Origin: Mugil cephalus
Taxonomy: Eukaryota; Chordata; Actinopteri; Mugiliformes; Mugilidae
DNA length: 64,000 bases
Assembly: GCF_022458985.1 (NCBI RefSeq)
Contig: NC_061771.1
Span: forward strand, 34,042,117 to 34,106,116
Direction: 5' to 3'
The notes under the pieces were generated by a model. It did no database searches, was not told the DNA's origin, and saw only the letters and a program-made list of their open reading frames with translations. Positions within the stretch are counted from its first letter, which is position 1; each line of letters begins with the position of its first letter. This document shows positions 36,105 through 48,433 of this stretch, piece by piece. The position numbers and the translations under genes were made by a program.

Positions 36105-36260
36105 AGACACTGTGGATACACTCATTGCTATTTACTGGCTTCTAAAAAGTTATTCTACGTCTTCTAACAAATCTCATGTTTGGATCCAAATCCCCCAAAA
36201 TACTGCTAGTTCGTCTCTGAACACTTTCTGACTTCCCTTCTCTCCTTTTTAATTATTCCA
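36105..36260. repeat. Dispersed repeat, copy 1 (partner at 37975-38100)
   Basis: CTGTGGATACACTCATTGCT, GGCTTCTAAAAAGTTATTCT and TCTCTGAACACTTTCTGACT recur with small changes at 37975-38100 (CCGTGGATACACTCATTGCT, GGCTTCTGAAATGTTATTCT). The element class is unknown. Confidence 0.7.
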
Positions 36261-36674
36261 TCCTTATCAGAGTTAATGCAGACCTTCCATTTCAGGACTT
36301 TTCCATCCTGCCGCCACAAAAAGAAGCTAGAGAAAAAAAAAATCTGCACACTTTAAGCATAATGGCAATGATAAGCTTTCTTACATGGGACCTTCACCAG
36401 AGCTCTGTCTTTGGAGTTTGGACCTTCCCAGTGGGGTGGAGTGCAAAACTGCACCTGAAAACAAAACTGCAGCTGAATAACACCACCACACCAACAATGC
36501 CAAGCTGACGACCTACATTATCATATCAACAGCACCACCCAATGGCAGCTTTCAAGATCCCACTATATCAAACACTCAACATCAAACAATAACGTGACAA
36601 CAATAAACACAATGCATTGCTCATGGCATGAACGACGCACACCCAGTACACAGCCATCTATATACAAAGTTACC

Positions 36675-37060
36675 ACAAACAATATACCACAGACAAACAG
36701 CCATTCCAGCACCACAGACAGGTGGACAGCTTTAAACTACATTATCAATTCCATTTATATTAAAATAAATTAGACTCACCAGCTCCTTTTTATGAGCTCT
36801 CTGTTAACAAGTTTTCTCCTTAAACTACTCCTGGTTGAATGACCTAGTTTTGTCTTTTCCCTCTTGAGAAACAGTCGATGTGCTCACTGACCTTTTATCT
36901 CCAACTTCTGCTCCAGTGGTCCTAAATCTGAACCTAGCCAGGTAGACAGCTCCATCCATCATGCAATGAATGAATGAAACATGAATTAGTTACTGGTATG
37001 TTACCTTACATACTTAAGCCGAGCTAGAGAGACCTGTGCAATCCCTGGCTGCTGCATTTC
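36675..37060. repeat. Dispersed repeat, copy 1 (partner at 61395-61765)
   Basis: Shares long blocks with 61395-61765 in the same order: CAATATACCACAGACAAACA, ACAGGTGGA, TTAAACTACATTATCAATTC, CTCCTTAAACTACTCCTGGT, and TGAATTAGTTACTGGTATGT. The copies differ by substitutions and small indels and lie about 25 kb apart in the same orientation. The element class is not identified; a hAT-like transposase end lies beside the second copy. Confidence 0.75.
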
Positions 37061-37084
37061 ATTGGGGACAGATTTGAATTTATT

Positions 37085-37540
37085 ATTAACTTCGACAGGA
37101 AGAGTATAGCCATGGACTGTTCTCCCTGCTGCCCTCTGGAAAGAGGTTCGGCAGCATCCGGTGCAGGTCCTCCAGATTCTGCAAAAGCTTTTCCCCCCTA
37201 GCCAGCAGACTGTTGAACTCAATACGTCTTAACTGGACTTTCTACACTTTTAAATGGTTGAACTCTTAACTGGACCCTCCTCCAAACTGCTGTAATTCTG
37301 TACATAACTGTACATACTTTTTTATACTGTCATTATCTACATCGATATTTTGCACTGTTTAACATTTTCTGTACTACGATACATGTCACCGTATCCATCT
37401 ACATCGCTGCTGCACTTTATATTGTGTTTTTATCTTATTTTTATTTGTAATTTTATTACATTGTCCAGAGCTGTATGCAACGAAATTTCGTTCTGTATAC
37501 ACCCTGTGCATACAAAATGACAATAAAGTTAGTCTAAGTA
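37085..37540 (+). mobile_element. L2-like LINE, C-terminal codons and 3' tail
   Basis: Plus-strand reading gives a LLPSGRRFRSI-like C-terminal motif of fish L2 ORF2 (37125-37220). A 3' untranslated region follows, ending ACGAAATTTCGTTCTGTATA and AATGACAATAAAGTTAGTCT at about 37535. The 5' part is absent, as is usual for 5'-truncated LINE copies. Confidence 0.75.
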
Positions 37541-37624
37541 ATAATCCTCCCCATCTTCTGAGGGGCTGGCCCCAATGCAAACACTCCACTGTAAAATAAG
37601 TTATTGGGTCCACTTGATTTTTTC

Positions 37625-37770
37625 TTTTGTTTTGTCAAAATGTGTTGGTTGAATCTAATAATGACTTTTAGCAATGAAACTAGAAGAAAATGACATATTG
37701 CATCATGCAGCATTTAAACAAACACAGCTCAGTGTCCAGAGCTCTGATTGGTTCAATAAGATGCTGCTGT
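37625..37770. repeat. Dispersed repeat related to 9085-9230
   Basis: TGTTGGTTGAATCTAATAAT, ACTTTTAGCAATGAAACTAG and CCAGAGCTCTGATTGGTTCA match 9107-9206 in the same order. This copy has an extra GACATATTGCATCATGCAG-type insertion. It continues without a clear end into 37975-38100, so a composite element of about 480 bp is possible. Confidence 0.65.
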
Positions 37771-38109
37771 CCCATAAACCAGCCAGAGGAATGTTAACTA
37801 GGGTTAATGAGGATTTCTGTGGAATCAAACGTGTGATGTTTCTGTTAAAGAATCCAAAGAAACTTTGTGCAAAGACGAGAAGAAGAGTTTTTAAAGTTGT
37901 TTGTCCACTGGTCGCCATCGAGTCTGAAAGAGCTCAGAGCAGCTGGAATAATGGAGGTGGGGGAACTTCTCCAGAAACCGTGGATACACTCATTGCTATT
38001 ATTTGGCTTCTGAAATGTTATTCTAGATCTTTAAACAACCCAAATACTGCTACTTCATCTCTTAACACATTCTCACTTCCCTTCTCTCTTTTTAAATTTG
38101 GCGTGTACC

Positions 38110-38290
38110 TGAGGCAAGTTTATTTCTGACGCACATTTCAGACACAACGCAACTCAAAGTGCTTTACGTTAAAAACAAGATAAAAAGAAAGAAAGCAACA
38201 ATTTAAACAAAACATTAGAGATCAGATTAAAAAGCTCATAAGACCAAACAGATAAAACAGGAGAATAAAAGTTACAGTGACACTGAAGCG
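38110..38290 (-). mobile_element. LINE/SINE 3' tail fragment
   Basis: AAGTTTATTTCTGACGCACA, then CACAACGCAACTCAAAGTGC and TTTACGTTAAAAACAAGAT is the reverse complement of the AAAGCACTTTGAGT-type tail common to fish RTE-like elements. Confidence 0.55.
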
Positions 38291-38639
38291 TTTAACTTGT
38301 AGTCGGCGTTTCTTTCCTCCCTGGAACACATTCCTGCTACGCATGTATTAGCTTAATAATAAACTAAATGTGTTTGGTGATTAGTAACCAGGAGGGAGAC
38401 TGGACCTGGATTAACACACACAACATCATTCCTTTATTTGCAAAGGCACAAGCATAATGCTGATATGAACCCTCAAACATTTAAAACCAAAACTATTCTC
38501 ATATCAGTTGGTAGCCAAAATATATTCTGCCTAAAAATGACTGAAAACATCAACAGAAATCCTCAAAGAAGACAAAGATAGGACCCAGACAGAAACATTA
38601 ATGTTTGTGTTTATTTACTCATTTGATCATGTTGAGTCC

Positions 38640-39490
38640 TTGTGTCCAGTGTGTGAGTCTGTGAGTCCTAAATGGTTGTGGTAACATCTGATCAGTTGAA
38701 GGAGTTTGATCCCATTAATCAGAACAGAACCAGTTGAGTTGTGAGATGTTGGTGGTTTCCTCTCATCAGCTGATGCTCCAACATTTCTACTGGATGAAGG
38801 TCAGGACTTTGACTTGTTCCTAAACATTGATCTGGTTCTTCTGGAGAACCACTGGTGTTCTTGGGCTCCTTGTCTTCCTCCATGACCCAGTTTCTCTTCA
38901 CATTCAGCTCATGGACTCATGTCCTGACATTTTCTTTCAGAGTTCACTGGTAGAATTCACAGTTCATTGGTCCATCAGTGATGAGCAGATGCAGCAGAAC
39001 AGGCCCAAACCAGGACATTAGCGCCCCCATGTGTCATGGAGGGATGAGGTTCTGATGCTGGAATGCAGCGTTGGTTCATCTCCAAACATTTAAACCAAAC
39101 TATTCTACTCTGGTCTCATCTGTCCACTAAACATTGTCCCACATGTTCTTTGTGGACAGAGAGCAGTGTCTTTGGTTGTTGAGTGGATTCATCAACATGA
39201 ACATCAGCCAATGTGAGAGAGGCCTTTAGCTGCTTAGAAGTTCCCCTGGGTTCCTCTGGTTCCTCTCCCACTATGATGGAGTGATGTTTGTTGGTGGACC
39301 ACTCCTGTGGAGGGGAACAGTCGTCTTCAATCTGTCTGACTCTCTGTGGATTATTTGTGGCTTCCAAACTCTTTACAGATGGTTGTGGAACTTTTTCCAG
39401 CCTGATGAGCAACAACAACTCTTTTTCTGAGCTCCTCACAAAGCTCCTTTGTCCGTTGTCATCACACACTTCAACACAAACATGAGACAA
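38640..39490 (-). mobile_element. Tc1-like DNA transposon, decayed transposase
   Basis: Read from 39455 downward on the minus strand, the order is an N-terminal [14 protein letters not shown] helix-turn-helix, a middle block near DETKIVWF and CIPASEPH, a VLVWAC block and IDGPMN-like sequence, and SPDLHPVEMLEHQLMRGN, which is the SPDLNPIEXLW end of the DDE domain. Frameshifts and a lost QDNDPKH block make it non-functional. Terminal inverted repeats were not delimited. A second fragment of the family is at 17484-17690. Confidence 0.75.
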
Positions 39491-39754
39491 ATCCCTGATT
39501 CATAGTTCTCTTTATCAACGTTTGAGACTAAATACATGAAAATCTGCTGACATTTTAGGTAATTTTTCTTCAAGCTGTTTCCGTATATTATTTAATTTTT
39601 ATAACCCTAATTCCAGTCATTGCATACGGTGCAGGTCACTATCATCTTTAGGTGTGAGGTTGTGGAGAGATGAATTAAAATAGAAAATACAAAGATCCAT
39701 AATGCAGCACAGACTGAAAACTGATCTCCTGCTGCCATCCAGTGGTTAACATTA

Positions 39755-39800
39755 TATGCATGCATGCATGCATATATATATATATATATATATATGCATA
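39755..39800. repeat. (ATGC)n/(AT)n microsatellite
   Basis: A few ATGC units lead into an alternating AT run in the intergenic region 3' of tbce. Confidence 0.9.
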
Positions 39801-39939
39801 TATTTAAACTATTAAAGTAAAGGACCTTTTATTCACATCAGAAAAATGAGGATAAGGCAGCTGCTCTCAGACTAGACCCAATAATCCAGCAAATAAAAAC
39901 CAAACAGAATTCACAACCCAGTGAAGTGTCATGAGAACT

Positions 39940-40433
39940 TTTATTTTATTCCTTTAACATTTTAAATAATTCATTAAAGTGAATTCCTGCTTTCCACCAT
40001 CAGCTCTGAACTGTGAATGTAGAGGAGGAGGAAAATGTTTCAGAGGAAAACATGTCGACATAAACACATAATAAAGTGATGAGACAGAAATGTAACATAA
40101 CACAACATGAATGTCCAGACAACCTTCACTGGACTCTGACGTCAAACTCTCCTCATTTAAATATCATACATCAGTTAAACCCAAGAATGATGCACACAGA
40201 GCATCAGATCTGACAACGACATGATTCATCGTCATCCTCAGGTTTCCTTTTTACTTTCGTCTGTAGCTTTTTATTTTATTTATTTTGCTTCTTCTTCTTT
40301 TTCTTCTTCTGCGGAACTGTAAAATCATCTCCTTCAGACGGTGGTTTAAGATGTGCACTAGTGTTGGACAGAAGACTAATCCTAAAGAAGAGCAGCTGAT
40401 CCACAGACTGAGTCCTCCAGGTTCTGGTCTGGA
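39940..40433 (-). other. tbce 3' UTR and polyadenylation signal
   Basis: On the minus strand AATAAA signals occur at 39940-39950 (plus: TTTATT), about 485 bp after the stop codon at 40434-40436. A CTT-rich run at 40288-40312 on the plus strand gives a GAA-rich tract in the mRNA. Confidence 0.6.
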
Positions 40434-43400
40434 TCAGGACCAGCGGACCAGCACCTGGTCTCCGTCCTCTATGGAGTAAAACTGCAGCGTCTTCAGGTCA
40501 CTGTCGATGGTGAACTCCATCCCCTCCATCTACGACGAGAACAAAGAACCCATAAGAACTTAAAGCCTGTCTGTACCAGGAGTGAGTTGTGTTACCTTGT
40601 GGCTGGTGTAGCTGAGCCTCAGATCTGTAGCCGGGACCTTCAGGAGTCTGTAGAGGAGCCCCTTCACCTTCTGGATCTCCATGGTGGCTGCACAACAGAC
40701 ACAGACACAAACAAACCAGGTACACATCATCAGTTCACTTCTACCCTGGAAACACGTGAGAAGTTTGGTCCAAAAAAACCAAACTCGTTCATCTAAGTTC
40801 TTCATAAATGTATTTCCTGGAATGAATCCTTCCTCGTTTCTCTTTAAAATCTCAGAAACTCTGATTTTTATTTCATCTGAAGACGACATTAACGTCTTTA
40901 GTGTCAGTTTGACTGAATGTTGTAATTAAAACTCTAAACTAAAACTGAATCACAGTTTTTTACGAGGGCGGAACAATCGTCTCTTTCAAACTCAAACTCC
41001 TGGAGCTCTGGAGTTTTTACCTGGGAGTTTTTTCTCAATCAGTTTCCGGGAAGAATCATCAGGAAACACAAAGGAAACCTCTGGAGAGGAGAAAAAGGTC
41101 ACAAGTTAAATCTCACAGTAGATCAGAGTTTCGGTCAGAGCAGGAGGACGGAGTGGGACTCACTCAACAGCTGATTCTTCAGGGCAAACGGCTCCTGCTT
41201 CCTCAGCTCACCTTCCTCTGGAGCCCCGTACTCTGGAGAACACAAATACCACTTCACTGACATCATCAGTTTAAAGCCCATGATCATTTACACAGAACTA
41301 CAGTAATGAAACTGTCCTCTACTCGGTGGAGATGACAGTGTGCAGCAGCTAAACCCAGAGTTAATCACATCAGCTGTTAAATAACAGAGTCAACGAGTGA
41401 AGAAAAATGCTGAGCTTCATAGAAAGTTGAAACAAAGTGGAGGCGCCACATTTTCTTCAGAGCTGAGTGACTCACTGTCGATGAGCTTCTGGTAACGAGG
41501 GTGTTGGCAGGTGAACTCGTCACTGGCTTGACTCCGCCCACCGGCCTTTAGCCACTCCTCCCCAAACATCTTGATGTAGTCTAGCTCCGCCCCCCTTCTT
41601 TCCTCAGGCTGGATCTGAAGGAGACCAAGGAGTTAATTTAGAGAAACCTGCACTAAGATCTGAGCCCTGGAACCAACTGAGGAGTAAAAACGTAGCTCAA
41701 CACTTTAATTAGTTGATTCTACTTCAGATTTGTTTCTGGTTTAGTTTGGTCAATAACTGGAGGCCGACGCAGACCGAGCAACAGCATCAGGTCAATGTTT
41801 ACATAAATATCCTTTAAAAACTTTCACTTCTTAAGAAAAATCAGTAATTTGGACATAAAACGACAGAGCTTCTGACCTGTACTGCAGCCTCCAGCCACCA
41901 GGGGGAGCTCTACTAGCTTCCCTTTAGAGGAGCTGTTCCATGTTCATGTCTCACCTCACAGTTGTTCAGGACGACCAGCTGCCCCAGTTTAGCCACCAGC
42001 ATCTGATTGGCTGTTTTGGGATTCCCGTCACTGCTCACCAGTCTGTTGCCACGACACGAAAACTGAACCAGACTGGGAAGTTTGGCCAGTTCGTCCACCA
42101 CACTCCACTGAGAGAGAGAGGGAGAGGTGCTATTATTAGCATTAGCCCCAGCTAGCCAGTTCATACAGGTATGGGAAGCTTTATTATTCTACAGTCCTCA
42201 CAATTAATGTAAGACAGAAATAAATAGAAATAAATGGGAGTAAAATCCGATAAAAGCAGTTTATAGTTTAACGCTGACCTCAGTGATGTTGTTGTGATCC
42301 AGGTTGAGATTCTTCAGAGCTGGAAACATGACGGTTTGAGAACCTACAAAGAAAAGTGTCTGAACTTAAAACGCTTTAAAAATAAGACTTAATTTCGCTG
42401 TTTATTTATCCCACGTACGGAAAGTTTCCTTCTGACAGCAGCAAGGACTTAAACAAGAATGTAAATGGAAAATAGAGACATCAAGACATTCTGCATGTGG
42501 AGCAGGAGTATAATTTATAATATGATACGATGATTAGACTGTGAGGTGGTTTGTCATAAACCAGAGTTATAACTGCAGATGTGATTTTACCAGGAGCAGC
42601 GTCGTGGAACCGGATCTCAGAAAGTCCCGTCCTGGACAAGTTCAGCTGCTCGAGGCTGAAATAAAACAACAAACACTTAAAGTCTTCATGTCATTAATGT
42701 GTTAACTATAAAAGTTAATTAATGCTTCTGATCTGAAAACATTTAACTGGATTAATCCAAACGTCTTTATGTGAAATGAAATGTGATTAATAAGATTAAT
42801 AATTAATGCTATTTAATCGAGATTAATCTAAATGAATCCACAGCAACTCTGAGATTAATCTGATCATAATTTACTATAATAACATTTTCCTGTTTTTAAA
42901 CAGCTGAAGTCATTGTAAAGTGAGAGCATTAGTGCATTAAACGTTAATTAAATGTTAGAATCATTCAGGAGCTGTACCTGGACAGAGTGGACAGACTGAG
43001 GACGCTGTCCTGCACTAAAGGATTACTGGACAGGTCGAGACACCTCAGAGACTGCAGGACGTCCTCCGGCCTGAAAACAAAATAATAAGATAAATAAATA
43101 AAATAAAAACACAGGAACATCAGAGACATAAGAGAATTAAACTGAAATGGACTAAAAGAGGTGAAGAGGAGGACAGACTGAGGACAGACTGAGGACAGAC
43201 TGAGGACATCACCATCACCTCTGCAGCTCTGAGATGTTGTTTCCTTCTAGACGCAGATCTTCCACCTGTGGCCACATGGGGGCGCTCTCCAGGACCTGAG
43301 CAGACGACCGAGAACAGGGTGAACAGATGTAGAGGAAAATAAAAACATTAAAAATGTCTTAAATTATGTTATATCTAATCTCACGTCTCCTGATAAAGAG

Positions 43401-46400
43401 CTTCTCTCCAGTCGTTGCTGTAACGTGATTTGTAAAGGTTTTGTTCCTTCTGCTATTCAGCTTTTAAACACAGACTATGAATTTACTGGATCTGTGTGGT
43501 TGCCTGAGTGTCTGTGATGCTGGTTTTAAGCTGATAAAGTTACTGCTGATGTTGGGATGAATAGAGTCGGATGTGACAGTGTTTGCAGAGCTGCAGCTCT
43601 GTGTACCTGTGTCCAGGTGAGCTGGCAGCAGTTGAGGACGAGGACTTTGAGGCTGGTGAAGGCGTGTCGGTGTCTCCACGGCTCCGGAGCTAAACTCAGT
43701 CTGTTGTTGCTAGAAATGAAAAAGAAAGGTTTACTGGACGTAAAGGTTAAAGGTTAAAGGTTAAAGGTTAAAGGAGCTGCAGACGAAGCGTCACCTGAGC
43801 TGGAGTCCCTCCAGTTTGTCCAGCTGCTCGGTGATGGCGGCTACATCCTCCCACGAGGACACGAGAGTCCCACTCAGGTCCAACCACTGAACGTCTGACC
43901 GCAGCTGTTCAGGTCTCAACGTTTCATTTCAATGAGCCTCACGGTCTCAGGCATTTTATACAGAAACCTACAAGTTAAAACGTCTTTGCTGCAAACTGGA
44001 GGCGGAGTTCCTCCCTGACAAGAGCCTCCGAGGAATGAAAGGCTGATTAAGGCCTCGTGTAAAGTCTGTACAAAGATACTGGGCGTTGTTTTCCTGATTT
44101 CTCCTTCAGCTCCTGGACCGTTCACCTCACTCAGGTTCAACAGCACCGAAGGAAGAGTCTCAAAGCTGCAGAGACACGGACACAACGTGGTCCAGGATTA
44201 GTGCTCGGACAGAGCAGAAATACAGGAAGATAAAATATAAAGAAAAATGTAGTAAAATAAAATAAATATAAAATGAAAACTAAAATATAAGTAAAATAAA
44301 AATCAAATATAAGTAAAATAAAAATCAAATATAAGAAAAAATATAGTAAAATAAAATAAAATGAAATAAAATAAAATGTAAGTAATAATATAGTAAAATA
44401 AAATAAATATAAAATGAAAACTAAAATATAAGTAAAATAAAAGTCAAATATAAGTAAAAATATAGTAAAATAAAATAAAATCAAATGTAAGTAATAATGT
44501 AGTAAAATAAAATAAATATAAAATGAAAACTAAAATATAAGTAAAATAAAAGTCAAATATAAGTAAAAATATAGTAAAATAAAATAAAATGTAAGTAATA
44601 ATGTAGTAAAATAAATATAAAATGAAAACTAAAATATAAGTAAAATAAAAGTCAAATATAAGTAAAAATATAGTAAAATAAAATAAAATGTAAGTAATAA
44701 TGTAGTAAAATAAAATAAATATAAAATGAAAACTAAAATATAAGTAAAATAAAAATCAAATATAGGTTAAAGTGTAAAAAAAAAAAAATCAAATACTAGA
44801 AAAAATATTGTAAAATAAAATAAAATAAAATAAAATAAATGTAAAAATGTACTAATACAAAAATTAAATAAAAAATAGGTAAAAATCTAGTAAAATAAAA
44901 TACAAATAAAATATAAGCACAACTCTAGAGACAGAACTTGGACCAGTGGTCGCCACGGAGACCACTTCCTGGACCAGTGGTCGCCATGGAGACCACGGAC
45001 AGCGGCCTACAAAGTGACCTCCACGCTCCCTGAACCGAGCGAACAGCCGACGGGCGTCGTACCTTCGCTCCTCCACCGCCCACCACTCCAGCTTCTTAGA
45101 GAAGATGGAGACCTCCTCACTCAGCACCTCCTCCGCATCCGTCCTGTAAACCTGTCGCACGGCCGTCACGTAGTCGACCCCGAAGCTCGCCTTCGCTGGA
45201 CGGATGAAAGAACCTCCCTTAGGATGCCTGAGAGACGCAGCGTTTATTATTCCTACTGAGTCACACCAGCGTTTATAGGTGGAGCTTCAGAGCTCCAGCT
45301 CTAACTGACTCAATATATCACAGCTTATAAAAGTCAACTCATCATTCAACACACAGGCAGGACTGAAACGACAGCTAAACAAAAAATATAAACAAAATGT
45401 GCAAATGTTGAAAATGCAGTCTTACTTTTGATGACGAAACACTTTTAATTTCTCATAAAGCTCATTCCAGATCTGCGTTCCTCTGCACATGATACTAAAA
45501 CTAGTGCCGTACCCACTCACCTGGTATCTCAGGTTTTCCTGTTTCTGTCCCTGGTGGTTTGAGTGCGATACGAAGGACGACTGGACTGATACATAGTCTA
45601 TGGTTTGATTTACGGACAGTCTGGGACATTATACGAGTATTCTAGAGGTAAATGTAACGGAGAGCATGATAACAGGGGCATTCAACTCTATGATGCTCCT
45701 CTAATCGCGTTAGTTCACTTTCTTCCTGAACTCCGCTCAAAATGGGTTTAAACTGAGAATAAAATATAAGTAAAAATGGATTAATATAAAAATCTACTTC
45801 CTGAACTCTTTAATGGCTCAAATGTATTTATTTTATTTTATTTTTTTTTAAAAAAGATCAGAAAATGAAAAAGTGAGTAAGCGTAGACGTCATTTACAAT
45901 TTACCGCATGTTATAAGATGCTAATAATTTACCGTAATGATCGGCTGTAAAGGGCAACAGAAAGCGTTACGGTAATCTGGCAGGATTACCTGCAGGTGAA
46001 GTACTTCACTCCTTCGTGGCTGCCGTCGTGTTTTCCTCTCTCTGGGTCGTCCCACTCCACACCGAGCCACAGGCCTGAGGACACATACGGACACATGTTC
46101 TACGCATCATATCATCGTCTGTTCACTGGGAGAGGAAAGAAATGACCTCAAATGAAGCTGCATCCTGGGGAACATGAACTCACTGAACTCAGGCTGGACA
46201 AACTCGACCATTATTGCTTTAAATTGATTCAGTCTGAGAGGAGTTGGATCTGGGCTGTTTGATCTCTAACGTCACGGCCGTGTCCAGAATGTCTCTGCTG
46301 AACTCTGCTTATAAAGGTTGTGATGATGACAGGTGAGTTCTCTGGTGTCCTGCTGGGGGGACAGAGGGGACAGAGGGGACGCCCCCCAGCCTTTTAGCCT

Positions 46401-47240
46401 CACACCATATTCAGACAGATCATATGGAGACGATCTCTGTCCTCCTGAAGGGACACTTCCAGTGTCTCCATCTTGAATTATTTCAGTTAAAAAACGTTCT
46501 GCACATTTAAGGTGAATGGAGCCTGTAATGGTAAATTAATTATTATTAATTAATTAATGTATTATTTTATATTATTGAGCCTATTGTGCTTTATTCTGTG
46601 TACAGGCCTCACATGTGTCTGTTCATTTAAATACTGATCTGTCCTGTATTTATGTGTGTGTTGTATAATATGCTGTGATTCTGTTCTTTCTGTCCGTCTG
46701 TCTCTGTGGGACTTCAGTTTACTGGCTTTGATTTATTCTTATTCAATAAAGAAACATCACGTTACTGTTTGACGTGTATTTGTATTTCTATGGCATTTGT
46801 GGTGCCTGAGATTAAACAGATCCTGGACCTTCTCCTGGTCTGGAGCAGGATAACTCCACGGGATAAATCTCCATGGTAACTCATGTCAGAACATATCCCG
46901 CTTTTGTGCGACCAGACCGAGGATCAGTTCGTCCAGGTTGATCAACATGTCCTGGTTTTTGTGCAGCGGGGAAATAAAATGAGCATTAAATAAATAAGGC
47001 TCCTAAGCAGCAGCTGCCTCACGTTAATAATAATGTGTTTAGTGGTGGAACCACAATCTACCGACTCGGTTTAGACTCATCTCTGGATGAACTTTCTGTT
47101 TTCTGACGCATTGTCCGGGTCTTACCTGCAGTCGGTGGGACCGGGCCGAGGTACCGCACCGTGGCCCGGTCCCCGTTGCAGGACACCCGCCTCCCCATCA
47201 CCTCCTCCGGCTTCTGCGGCTCCATCTGGTCGGTCCCCAT
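40434..47240 (-). CDS. tbce: Tubulin-folding cofactor E, 16 coding exons
   Basis: Cofactor that binds alpha-tubulin during heterodimer assembly and, with TBCB, can disassemble dimers; cytoplasmic. Exons 5' to 3' (minus): 47240-47126, 46074-45990, 45227-45063, 44165-44080, 43894-43795, 43709-43607, 43295-43219, 43070-42978, 42655-42591, 42343-42279, 42107-41955, 41614-41476, 41232-41164, 41080-41021, 40687-40596, 40529-40434. All are GT-AG and sum to 1563 bp, or 520 residues (human about 527). Exons 1-3 encode the CAP-Gly domain ([26 protein letters not shown]). Exons 4-11 encode leucine-rich repeats ([24 protein letters not shown]). Exons 14-16 encode the ubiquitin-like domain ending [17 protein letters not shown] second in-frame ATG five codons downstream (MEPQKPEEV) is an alternative start; neither has an A or G at -3. 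Confidence 0.96.
41876..41925 (+). repeat. Short MITE-core copy in tbce intron 11
   Basis: CTGTACTGCAGCCTCCAGCC and ACCAGGGGGAGCTCTACTAG match 11052-11090 almost exactly. Only the core is present. Confidence 0.7.
44220..44930. repeat. AT-rich tandem array in tbce intron 3
   Basis: About 700 bp of AAAATATAAGTAAAATAAAA, AATATAGTAAAATAAAATAA and AATATAAAATGAAAACTAAA blocks recur with a period near 100-130 bp, so short A/T motifs are organised into a longer repeat. Almost free of G and C; no coding content. Confidence 0.9.
45300..45960. other. tbce intron 2, no further feature
   Basis: No gene or clear mobile element is seen between exons 3 and 2. TTTTATTTTATTTTTTTTTA at 45831-45851 is a simple A/T run. 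Confidence 0.4.
46075..47125. other. tbce intron 1
   Basis: About 1.05 kb. GGGGACAGA repeats two to three times at 46356-46380 and short AATTAATTAA runs lie near 46530. No coding sequence is recognised. Confidence 0.4.
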
Positions 47241-47495
47241 CGGAGAAAAGAGGCGACGGAGAAAAGAGCGTTAAGCTGATTAAAAAGCGGGTATTTATTT
47301 TCCTTTAACGCGCATCATGTGATAAAATGACAAATTAAAGTAAAGTCATGTCCCACTTTACGTTGTCTCTTCCTGTCTGGTGCCCGGAAGTGACACATTT
47401 AAACGCCGCACCCCGTTCGCCTACAACTTCCGTTCTAAGTAAAACAAAACAACTCAAATTAGTTTAGTGGATATATAAAGTATAATTTACATATT

Positions 47496-47568
47496 CTATT
47501 TTATTTTATTTTATTTTATTTTATTTTATTTTATTTTATTTTATTTTATTTTACTTTATTTTATTTAT
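47496..47568. repeat. (TTTTA)n microsatellite
   Basis: About fourteen pentamer units with one TTTAC interruption, between tbce and rbm34. Confidence 0.95.
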
Positions 47569-47820
47569 TGTTTATCTCTTTTTCTTAAAAACCCAGAAAC
47601 TGCGAACATGTGGTTGGATTACTATTGCACGTCTACTTGTGTGCTTACGGCACAGATAAAAAACAACAACAACAAAAAACAAACAACAACAAAACCACAC
47701 TATAGTGGTTCAAGTCATTTTATTGTATAATTTTGAAGAAAACCAGTGAAAAAATGACCCAACCTGAAATCCTTATATTCAGATCGTCCTAAAATCCTTT
47801 CATTCGTAGGTTTACTAAAA

Positions 47821-47823
47821 GTT

Positions 47824-47893
<70 letters not shown>

Positions 47894-47900
47894 TGTGTAT
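47821..47900. repeat. (GT)n microsatellite
   Basis: An approximately 70-bp GT dinucleotide run with a few TGTATG interruptions at its 3' end, upstream of rbm34. It could form Z-DNA; that is inference. Confidence 0.95.
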
Positions 47901-48433
47901 TGCAAATACCATTATTGTAAAATAACAATGCTAATATTTGAAATCAAGTGTTATCAGTAACGTGATTAGAATACTAATAAATAAGCCAGAAATGGTAGAT
48001 GATAAATAATAAATAATACCAAATATATTAATAATTAATAATAACGAATTATTAATTAAGTTGTACATTAGCAGTCAGGATCACCGTGAACAAGAATCAA
48101 GACTAAAGTTTAGCAAACCTATGAATGAAAACGGATTTTTGATCATTTATTTAATGTTAATTTGTTTCTATACCGTAAATACACAGGCAGACGCGCAAAA
48201 AAAAGTGCGACGTGTAGGAACGTTTGCGCCGCTGGGGCCTTGTTCCCTGTCGGACTTATATGACTGAAGGGCTGGAGAGAAACGTGTGGATTTTCCTCTA
48301 ACTAACATGGTATTTGGAGTTTAAATCGTGGGGATATATCTACACGCCGCAGTAATTCCTCACAAATTAATTAGTTTTAGTTAATTTAAGGCCGCTCCGC
48401 TCCGGGAGAGGCCGCGATAATCCAGCAGGAACC

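Larger units (their letters stand above)
47241..48433. promoter_or_regulatory. Divergent tbce/rbm34 intergenic region
   Basis: tbce reads left and rbm34 reads right from this 1.19-kb interval. Near tbce there are two ETS/GABP-like sites in opposite orientation: CCGGAAGTGA at 47384-47393 and ACTTCCG at 47426-47432. Both lie 140-190 bp upstream of the tbce ATG, typical of housekeeping promoters. Near rbm34, 48390-48420 is CpG-rich (GGCCGCTCCGCTCCGGGAGA). The middle holds a (TTTTA)n run and a (GT)n run, so two separate promoters are more likely than one shared core. Confidence 0.55.

Noticed and set aside
37674-38129. 151-codon plus-strand ORF
   Set aside because: It lies across dispersed repeats that recur at 9.1 kb and 36.1 kb and resembles no protein.
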